In this document: positions 24,506-31,296 of the stretch, in pieces
Layout of the letters: each line of letters starts with the position of its first letter
Numbering within the stretch: the stretch's first letter is position 1
From: an uncultured Treponema sp.
GTDB lineage: Bacteria; Spirochaetota; Spirochaetia; Treponematales; Treponemataceae
Assembly (NCBI GenBank): GCA_946631855.1
Contig: CAMPAL010000011.1
Coordinates: 1 to 37,757 of the forward strand
DNA: 37,757 nt
Direction: 5' to 3'
Made by a program: the position numbers and the translations under genes
Notes under the pieces: model-generated
The model's input: only the letters and a program-made list of their open reading frames with translations
Told to the model about the DNA's origin: nothing
The model's database searches: none

Positions 24506-24511
24506 TACAAT
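24506..24511 (+). promoter_or_regulatory. -10 box six bases before the second MATE gene
   Basis: TACAAT, with the ATG at 24518 falling on the predicted +1. There is no Shine-Dalgarno, and the -35 is weak (TATGTT at 24483-24488). Confidence 0.4.
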
Positions 24512-24517
24512 ATATTT

Positions 24518-25882
24518 ATGAATAATAAAAATATTACAGCTGACCAACAGTTCAATAAAATGGTGAATGAACCTGTTTCGAAATTGATTACAACTTTAGC
24601 TATACCTACGGTTATTTCCATGCTTGTAACTTCTATTTACAACATGGCGGATACATTTTTTGTATCACAAATTAATACTCAGGCGAGCGCAGCTGTTGGT
24701 ATTGTATTTCCAATCATGTCTATAATTCAGGCTTTTGGTTTTACTCTTGGTATGGGTGCTGGAAGTTTGATTTCTATAAAACTTGGTCAGAAGAAAAATG
24801 ATGAAGCTTCTGTAATTTCTTCAACTGCATTTTTTTCAGCCTTAGGTTTTGGTGGTGTAATTCTTGTTTTAGGAGTTCTTTTTTCATCACAGTTTATGAG
24901 ACTGGTTGGTGCTTCTGAAGCTGTTTTGCCTTATGCAAATGATTATGCCCGTTTTATTTTTCTTGGTGCACCATTTATGTGTGCTTCTTTTGTATTAAAT
25001 AACAGCCTGCGTTCAGAAGGAAAATCTTTTTTATCAATGATTGCCCTTACTTCTGGTGGGGTAATCAACATTGCGCTTGATCCATTTTTTATTTTTGTAT
25101 TAAAGATGGGAATTAGCGGGGCAGCGGTTGCAACTCTTATCAGTCAGTTTATAAGTTTTATGATTCTTTTAAGCTGGTATTTAAGAAAAAAGGTAATTTG
25201 TCATATAAGTATAAATTTATTTGGAAAACCTAAAATTCTTGGTAAAATAATTTATACAGGGGTTCCTTCCTTAGCACGACAGGGACTGGCAAGTATAGCA
25301 ACAATTCTTTTAAACACAATGGCAGGACGATACGGTGGAGATTCTGGTATTGCCGCTATGTCAATTGTCACAAAGATTTGTATGTTTATTGCTTCAATTA
25401 TGATTGGAATTGGACAGGGCTTCAGCCCAGTAAGCGGTTATAATTATGGAGCAAAAAGATATGATAGAGTTTTTAAAGCCTGGGTTTTTATGGTTATAAG
25501 CGGATTTTGTCTTATGAGTTTTCTTGCAGGATTTTGTATAATTTTTGCTCCTCAGATTCTTCGTGCCTTCCGTGATGATGACCTGGTAGTTCAGGTTGGA
25601 ACGGTTGCTTTAAGATATCAGGCTGCTTTTATACCATTCCACCCACTGATTGTTGGAACAAATATGTTAATGCAGTCAACAAGACATGTAAAACAGGCAA
25701 CTTTCCTTTCTATGAACAGACAGGGTGTATTTTTTATACCTGCAATTTTAATTTTACCGTCAATAATGGGTCTTACAGGTGTAGAAATAACACAGTTTGT
25801 TGCAGATTTCCTTAGCGCATTGGCAGCAATTCCTTTTGCTGTATGGTTGTTTAGAAAATTAAAAAAGCAGGAGAATTCTTAA
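24518..25882 (+). CDS. MATE-family exporter, second in window
   Basis: A protein of 454 residues with about twelve membrane segments. The family opening is present (VSKLITTLAIPTVISMLVTS, YNMADTFFVSQ), and the second half of the fold begins near IIYTGVPSLARQGLASIA. The frame is open upstream to 24374, but that would add a non-conserved Lys/Asn-rich extension. ATG 24518 gives a normal MATE N-terminus and sits right after a -10 box. Its stop overlaps the next start as TAATG. It is a different MATE subgroup from the 16119 gene, as the sequences are clearly distinct. Confidence 0.9.
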   Translation: MNNKNITADQQFNKMVNEPVSKLITTLAIPTVISMLVTSIYNMADTFFVSQINTQASAAVGIVFPIMSIIQAFGFTLGMGAGSLISIKLGQKKNDEASVISSTAFFSALGFGGVILVLGVLFSSQFMRLVGASEAVLPYANDYARFIFLGAPFMCASFVLNNSLRSEGKSFLSMIALTSGGVINIALDPFFIFVLKMGISGAAVATLISQFISFMILLSWYLRKKVICHISINLFGKPKILGKIIYTGVPSLARQGLASIATILLNTMAGRYGGDSGIAAMSIVTKICMFIASIMIGIGQGFSPVSGYNYGAKRYDRVFKAWVFMVISGFCLMSFLAGFCIIFAPQILRAFRDDDLVVQVGTVALRYQAAFIPFHPLIVGTNMLMQSTRHVKQATFLSMNRQGVFFIPAILILPSIMGLTGVEITQFVADFLSALAAIPFAVWLFRKLKKQENS

Positions 25883-28818
25883 TGAAAAAATTATTACTTG
25901 TTTTTAGTCTGTCTATATTTTCAGCAGTTTTCTGGGCTCAGACAAAAGATACTTTTTTTAAAGATTATGTAAGTAAAACCTGGACGGTGGAAGATGGCAT
26001 GCCAGGAAATTCCATAACAGATATATATCAGAGTAAAGAAGGATATATTTATTTTGGAACTTATGGTGGTCTAACCCGCTTTGATGGTGTCCGTTTTTTA
26101 ACTTACAACAAATATTATGATTCAAGATATGGATTCCTTTCTGCACGTTCGATTATGCAGGATTCAAAAGGAAATTTCTGGGTAGGATCAAATGATGAAG
26201 GTGCCTACTGTCTTAGACCAAGTGGCGATATCATTTCTTTTACAACTGAAAATGGTCTTACAAACAATTCAATCCGTTCATTTTGTGAAGATAAAGATGG
26301 AAATATCTGGATTGGAACTGCATCGGGCGTAAACTGTGTTGGCAAAGATTACAAACTGGAAAAAAGAGAAGGATTTAATGAGATTCCGCTTGATAATCAT
26401 TTTATTGTAGCTCAAATGTATTGTGATACAGCTGGTAGAATCTGGATTGTAACCAGGGCTGAAAATGGACTTTATGTTTATGCAAACGGAAAATTTTCTA
26501 TCTATGATGGTATTCATGTAATAAATAATCCGGTTGTAACAGCAATTAATCAGGATTCAAACGGAGCTTACTGGTTTGGAGTTGCCCCATACTATGCAGT
26601 AAAAATTTCGGCCGATGAAGAAGTCCTCCATAATCTTGGATACGGAGCTCAGAAAGGAACAATTGTTTCAACAATTTATCAGGATTCAGCAAGAAACATC
26701 TGGTTTGGACTGGATAATGGAATCACAATTTATCATGACGGGCTTTATTCTTATTATGATAAAAGTAAAGGTCTTTCTGACGACAGTGTTGGAAAAATCA
26801 TAGAAGATAAAGAAAAAAATATCTGGATTGCAACTGATCATGGTGGAGTTCAGAAATTAAGTTATGGAAAATTCCAGACAGTTGGAATGCATACTACAGT
26901 AAATGCAATTGCTCAGGATTCTTTTAGAAAGGTTGTCTGGATTGCTGGTGATAACGGACTTTACTGCTATCAGAATAATTCTTTTATCACAAATAGTATT
27001 ACTGAATATTGTAAAGATGTCCGTATCCGTCACTTATCTGTTACTAAGAATGGTGCACTTTTAGTTTCAACTTATGAAAAATTTGGACAGTTAAAGTTCA
27101 ATCTTGATGGAAGCATTCAGGCCTGGACAAAAGATAAGGGAATTATTGGAAATCGTGTTCGTGTTGCCGAAGAACTTAATAATGGTGATTTATATATTGG
27201 AACTACAACAGGTCTTTCAATTGTTGATGGAAAAACTGGAAAAATTCAGAATATTGCAAAAGGCGAAGATTTAGATAACGATTACATCATGTGTCTTTAT
27301 GAAAATCCTGACGGAACAGTCTGGGTTGGAACTGACGGTGGTGGAATTTTTATCTTAAAAGATAGAGAAATTGTCAAAAAAATTACAAAAGAAACTGGTC
27401 TTGCTGGAAATGTAGTATTTAAGATTCAGTCTTTTAAAGATGGAGAAATCTGGATTTGTACAGGTACTGGAGCTTCTTATTACAAAAACGGAAGGATTTT
27501 TAATTTTAACTCTTCAAATGGATTTAATACGGATGGTGTTTTCCAGCTCATACCAGATATTTCTGGAAGAATCTGGGGTACAAGTAACCGTGGTATTTTC
27601 TACATCAAAGAAAATGATGCAATGGATGTTCTTGATGGTCGTAAAGTTAATGTATTCATGAAATTCTATGGCAGATTGGATGGTATTACTTCAGGAGGAA
27701 TTACTTCTACATCACTTTCTATGAAAGATGATATGGGAAGAGTCTGGTTCACTTTGATAGACGGTTTTACTATTTTTGATCCGGTTAGAAATGCTTCAAA
27801 AAATTCACCACCAGAAGTAAAAATCGAAGATGTGATTGTTGATGGGGAAAAATATCCTGTGATAGACGGAACAATTGTTCTGCCGGCTGAAACAAAACGT
27901 CTTAATATAAATTATACAGGCATCAGTTTTATTTCTTCAGAACAAATTATGTTTAAGACAAAACTTGCTGGATTTGAAGAAAAATATTCAGACTGGTCAG
28001 ATATCCGAGTTGCTTCTTATACAAACCTTGGCCCTGGAGAATACACTTTCTCTGTAATTGCAGAAAATGGTGATGAAGTACAGAGCTTAAATGCAGCAAG
28101 TATAAAAATCATAAAAGAATCATTTATCTGGCAAAGACCAGGCTTTATTGTGTTTGTTCTTGTCATGATAACTACTGTAATTTGTCTTTTGGTTTCGTTA
28201 AAACTTTATTCTTTGAAGAAACAGCAGAGAAAAACTGAAAAATTCTTTATAGAAGTTATTGAAGCTTTTGTTGGAACAATAGATGCAAAAGATAAATATA
28301 CAAATGGTCATTCTACCCGTGTTGCAAAATATTCAAAAATGCTTGCAAGTGCTTATGGTTTGAATGATGAAGAAATAAAAGAGATTTATTATGCGGCTAT
28401 GCTTCATGATATTGGAAAGATTGGAATTCCAGACTCAATTATCAATAAGCCGGAAAAACTTACAGATGAGGAGTACAACATCATTAAAACACATTCTGTA
28501 ATTGGAAGTCAGATTTTAAGTTCAATTTCATCAATGAAAAATATTGCAGTTGGTGTACGAGGTCATCATGAAAGATTTGATGGAAAAGGATATCCAGATG
28601 GATTACAGGGAACTGACATACCATTAATTGCAAGAATTATCACCGTCGCCGATGCATATGATGCTATGACTTCAAATCGTAGTTATAGAAAATTTATGGC
28701 ACAGGAAGATGCAAGAAGTGAAATTGTAAAGAATCGAGGAATTCAGTTTGATCCGGAAATTGCAGATAAAATGATTGAAATCATTGATGCAGATGAAGAA
28801 TACAAACTGCATGAATAG
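25882..28818 (+). CDS. Periplasmic beta-propeller sensor with cytoplasmic HD-GYP phosphodiesterase
   Basis: A protein of 978 residues. A signal peptide (MKKLLLVFSLSIFSAVFWAQ) is followed by many repeats of the two-component-propeller type (for example GNFWVGSNDEG, GNIWIGTASG, GTVWVGTDGGG) over about 30-640, a Y_Y_Y-type domain (about 670-745, ending GPGEYTFSVIAENGDEVQS), one membrane segment (about 755-775) and an HD-GYP domain with HDIGKIGIPD (His842-Asp843) and HHERFDGKGYPDG (GYP 903-905). HD-GYP enzymes degrade c-di-GMP or related dinucleotides. All metal-binding motifs look intact. It probably links a carbohydrate-like periplasmic ligand to second-messenger turnover (inference). It is coupled to the MATE gene by TAATG and also has its own AGGAG. 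Confidence 0.9.
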   Translation: MKKLLLVFSLSIFSAVFWAQTKDTFFKDYVSKTWTVEDGMPGNSITDIYQSKEGYIYFGTYGGLTRFDGVRFLTYNKYYDSRYGFLSARSIMQDSKGNFWVGSNDEGAYCLRPSGDIISFTTENGLTNNSIRSFCEDKDGNIWIGTASGVNCVGKDYKLEKREGFNEIPLDNHFIVAQMYCDTAGRIWIVTRAENGLYVYANGKFSIYDGIHVINNPVVTAINQDSNGAYWFGVAPYYAVKISADEEVLHNLGYGAQKGTIVSTIYQDSARNIWFGLDNGITIYHDGLYSYYDKSKGLSDDSVGKIIEDKEKNIWIATDHGGVQKLSYGKFQTVGMHTTVNAIAQDSFRKVVWIAGDNGLYCYQNNSFITNSITEYCKDVRIRHLSVTKNGALLVSTYEKFGQLKFNLDGSIQAWTKDKGIIGNRVRVAEELNNGDLYIGTTTGLSIVDGKTGKIQNIAKGEDLDNDYIMCLYENPDGTVWVGTDGGGIFILKDREIVKKITKETGLAGNVVFKIQSFKDGEIWICTGTGASYYKNGRIFNFNSSNGFNTDGVFQLIPDISGRIWGTSNRGIFYIKENDAMDVLDGRKVNVFMKFYGRLDGITSGGITSTSLSMKDDMGRVWFTLIDGFTIFDPVRNASKNSPPEVKIEDVIVDGEKYPVIDGTIVLPAETKRLNINYTGISFISSEQIMFKTKLAGFEEKYSDWSDIRVASYTNLGPGEYTFSVIAENGDEVQSLNAASIKIIKESFIWQRPGFIVFVLVMITTVICLLVSLKLYSLKKQQRKTEKFFIEVIEAFVGTIDAKDKYTNGHSTRVAKYSKMLASAYGLNDEEIKEIYYAAMLHDIGKIGIPDSIINKPEKLTDEEYNIIKTHSVIGSQILSSISSMKNIAVGVRGHHERFDGKGYPDGLQGTDIPLIARIITVADAYDAMTSNRSYRKFMAQEDARSEIVKNRGIQFDPEIADKMIEIIDADEEYKLHE

Positions 28819-28831
28819 GTAAATTTACTAA

Positions 28832-28859
28832 TTGACTACATGTTTTATTCTTGTAGAAT
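28832..28859 (+). promoter_or_regulatory. Promoter of xylB
   Basis: TTGACT (28832-28837), 16 bases, TAGAAT (28854-28859). The leader is about 40 bases and ends in AGGAG before the ATG at 28905. Confidence 0.65.
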
Positions 28860-28904
28860 TTTGCATATTATTTTGGAAACAAATAAACAGGAGAAAATAG
28901 AAAA

Positions 28905-30389
28905 ATGAAAACTGTTGCAGGTATTGATCTTGGAACACAGAGTATGAAAGTCGTAATTTATGATTACGAAAAGAAAGAAATTATAGAAAAGGCATCTTGC
29001 CCAATGGATTTAATTTCAGAAGCAGACGGAACACGTGAACAGAAGACTGAATGGTTTGATAAAGGTCTTGAAGTTTGTTTTGGAAAACTTTCTGCAGAAA
29101 ACAAAAAAACAATTGAGGCTATTGGTGTTTCAGGACAACAGCACGGTTTTGTTCCTTTAGATAAAGATGGAAAAGCTTTGTATAACATCAAACTCTGGTG
29201 CGATACATCAACTACAGAAGAATGTAAAATCATTACAGAAGCAGCTGGTGGTGCAGATAAAGTTGTTGATGCACTCGGAAATCTTATGCTTACTGGTTTT
29301 ACCGCTCCAAAAATCCTCTGGCTTAAACGCAATAAAGCAGATGCTTTTGCCGCATTGAAATATATCATGCTTCCTCACGACTATTTGAACTGGAAGCTTA
29401 CAGGCGAATACGTTATGGAATATGGTGATGCTTCTGGTACTGCCTTATTCGATTCAAAGAACCGCTGCTGGTCAAAGAAGATTTGTGACATTATCGATTC
29501 AAATCTTATCAATATCCTTCCTAAATTAATTGAACCTTCTGCTCCTGCTGGAAAAGTTTCTGCACAGGCTGCTAAGGCTTATGGCATTCCAGAAGGAATT
29601 CCTGTTTCTGCTGGTGGTGGAGACAACATGATGGGTGCTGTAGGAACTGGTACTGTTGCAGATGGATTCCTTACAATGTCTATGGGAACTTCTGGAACAC
29701 TTTACGGTTATTCAGACAAGCCAATTGCTGATCCTGCAAACGGTTTGAGCGGTTTCTGTTCTTCTACCGGTGGATGGTTACCACTTCTTTGTACAATGAA
29801 CTGTACAGTTGCTACAGAATTTGTTCGCGGACTTTTCCAGATGGACGTAAAAGAACTTGATGGAGAAGCTTCTAAGGCTCCTTGTGGTTCAGAAGGCGTT
29901 CTGGTAATTCCTTTCTTCAATGGGGAACGAACTCCAAACCTTCCAAATGGACGTGCAAGTATTACAGGTCTTACATCAGCTAATACAAATAGAGCTAATA
30001 TTGCCCGTGCTTCTCTTGAATCTGCAGTATTTGCTATGCGTGGTGGACTTGAAGCCTTCCGTAAACTTGGATTCCAGCCAAAGGAAATTCGCCTGATTGG
30101 TGGTGGTTCAAAATCTCCTATCTGGCGTCAGATTGCAGCAGATATTATGAACCTTCCAATTCGTGTTCCACTTTTGGACGAAGCAGCTGCTCTTGGTGGT
30201 GCTGTTCAGGCCCTCTGGTGCTTGAAAAATCAGTCTGGTAAGTGTGATATTGCTCAGCTTTGTGCAGAACACATCAAACTTGATGAATCTAAGAGTACAA
30301 ATCCAATTGCAGAAAATGTAGCAGCTTACAATAAAGCTTATGCAGAATATGACAAGATTGTAAAAACTCTTACACCACTTTATGAGTAA
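28905..30389 (+). CDS. xylB: Xylulokinase
   Basis: FGGY-family kinase of 494 residues phosphorylating D-xylulose to xylulose-5-phosphate. Motifs: AGIDLGTQSMKVVIYD (phosphate 1), IGVSGQQHGFVPLD (xylulokinase-type substrate region), LPHDYLNWKLTG, AGGGDNMMGAVGTG, MSMGTSGTLYG and RLIGGGSKSPIWRQI (adenosine motif). The gene has its own promoter and a terminator, so it is monocistronic. With GH10 and the esterase it makes a plausible xylose-catabolic set, although no xylA is in the window. Confidence 0.93.
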   Translation: MKTVAGIDLGTQSMKVVIYDYEKKEIIEKASCPMDLISEADGTREQKTEWFDKGLEVCFGKLSAENKKTIEAIGVSGQQHGFVPLDKDGKALYNIKLWCDTSTTEECKIITEAAGGADKVVDALGNLMLTGFTAPKILWLKRNKADAFAALKYIMLPHDYLNWKLTGEYVMEYGDASGTALFDSKNRCWSKKICDIIDSNLINILPKLIEPSAPAGKVSAQAAKAYGIPEGIPVSAGGGDNMMGAVGTGTVADGFLTMSMGTSGTLYGYSDKPIADPANGLSGFCSSTGGWLPLLCTMNCTVATEFVRGLFQMDVKELDGEASKAPCGSEGVLVIPFFNGERTPNLPNGRASITGLTSANTNRANIARASLESAVFAMRGGLEAFRKLGFQPKEIRLIGGGSKSPIWRQIAADIMNLPIRVPLLDEAAALGGAVQALWCLKNQSGKCDIAQLCAEHIKLDESKSTNPIAENVAAYNKAYAEYDKIVKTLTPLYE

Positions 30390-30416
30390 TCTGGTTTTGC
30401 AGTTTTAATTCTTCTT

Positions 30417-30454
30417 AAAACCCGTAGTTCGTTTTTCGGATTACGGGTTTTTTT
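30417..30454 (+). terminator. Terminator after xylB
   Basis: CCCGTA (30421-30426) pairs with TACGGG (30442-30447), with an inner CG/CG pair and flanking A/T pairs, and is followed by seven Ts. Confidence 0.85.
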
Positions 30455-30486
30455 ATAAAAAACAATGCAAAATCTAATATTTTTGT

Positions 30487-30492
30487 TATAAT
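30487..30492 (+). promoter_or_regulatory. -10 box six bases before the response-regulator gene
   Basis: TATAAT, preceded by GT as at hrpB, with six Ts then the ATG at 30499. There is no Shine-Dalgarno, which predicts a leaderless mRNA. Confidence 0.45.
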
Positions 30493-30498
30493 TTTTTT

Positions 30499-31260
30499 AT
30501 GAGTAAGATGGTTTTTATTGGTCCTAAGGACAAAATAAGCACAAAGTATTTTAATACGGCTTCAATGAAGTTTGCTTCCAAGTTTGTGGAAATTAATGAT
30601 GAGTCTGTAAAAAAAATCAATGACTTTAAACCGGACTTTGCAATTGTTTATGTTTATAATCTTCCTTTCGATAATTCTGATTATGTAATAGATGTTTTAA
30701 TGAACTTAAAAGATATTCCTGTTGTTTTGTATGGAACAAAATCTGAATATAAAGTTTATGAACAGTCATGCCAGGCAAAGTTTATATCTTTTATTCTTGC
30801 ACCTGTTTTAGAAGATGATTTTGCTAAACGAGTTTATAAGTTTTGGGTTGATATTCACATTGATGTAACAGATGTTTTAATTGAAAAGTCAGAGGATAAC
30901 AGAAAAAAAGTCCTGGTTGTAGACGACGATCCTATATCACTACGACAGATGATGAACATGCTTAAAGATAAGTATAAAGTTGCTGTTGTAAAGAGTGGAC
31001 CTGCTGCTCTGGAATATCTTACAAAAGAAGTACCAGATCTTATTCTTTTGGATTATGAAATGCCAGGGTGGGATGGAGTTCAGACTCTGGAAATGATAAG
31101 AGCCAATAAAGATTTAATTTCTATACCAATTTTGTTTCTTACAGGCATTTCTGACAGGGAACTGGTTACAGAAGCTCTTAAACATAAACCTCAAGGCTAT
31201 ATTTTGAAAAATTCAGATCGTAACACAATTTTAGAAAAAGTTTCTTCGGTTTTTAAATAG
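30499..31260 (+). CDS. Response regulator with pseudo-receiver plus C-terminal receiver domain
   Basis: A protein of 253 residues. Residues 136-253 are a receiver domain: KKVLVVDDDP (acidic pocket), phospho-acceptor Asp185 in LILLDYEMPGWDG, LFLTGIS (Thr switch) and YILKN (Lys). Residues 1-125 look like a degenerate receiver (KMVFIGP, DFAIVYV, IPVVLYGT) lacking the acidic pocket and acceptor Asp. There is no output domain, so it likely works by protein-protein contact, for instance in phosphorelay with the hybrid kinase 36 bases downstream. Confidence 0.85.
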   Translation: MSKMVFIGPKDKISTKYFNTASMKFASKFVEINDESVKKINDFKPDFAIVYVYNLPFDNSDYVIDVLMNLKDIPVVLYGTKSEYKVYEQSCQAKFISFILAPVLEDDFAKRVYKFWVDIHIDVTDVLIEKSEDNRKKVLVVDDDPISLRQMMNMLKDKYKVAVVKSGPAALEYLTKEVPDLILLDYEMPGWDGVQTLEMIRANKDLISIPILFLTGISDRELVTEALKHKPQGYILKNSDRNTILEKVSSVFK

Positions 31261-31296
31261 GCTGATAAAGATACTTCAAACTCCAGGGAAAAAATC

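Noticed and set aside
24374-24517. N-terminal extension of the second MATE protein.
   Set aside because: It overlaps the divergent gene's start and promoter and adds non-MATE sequence.
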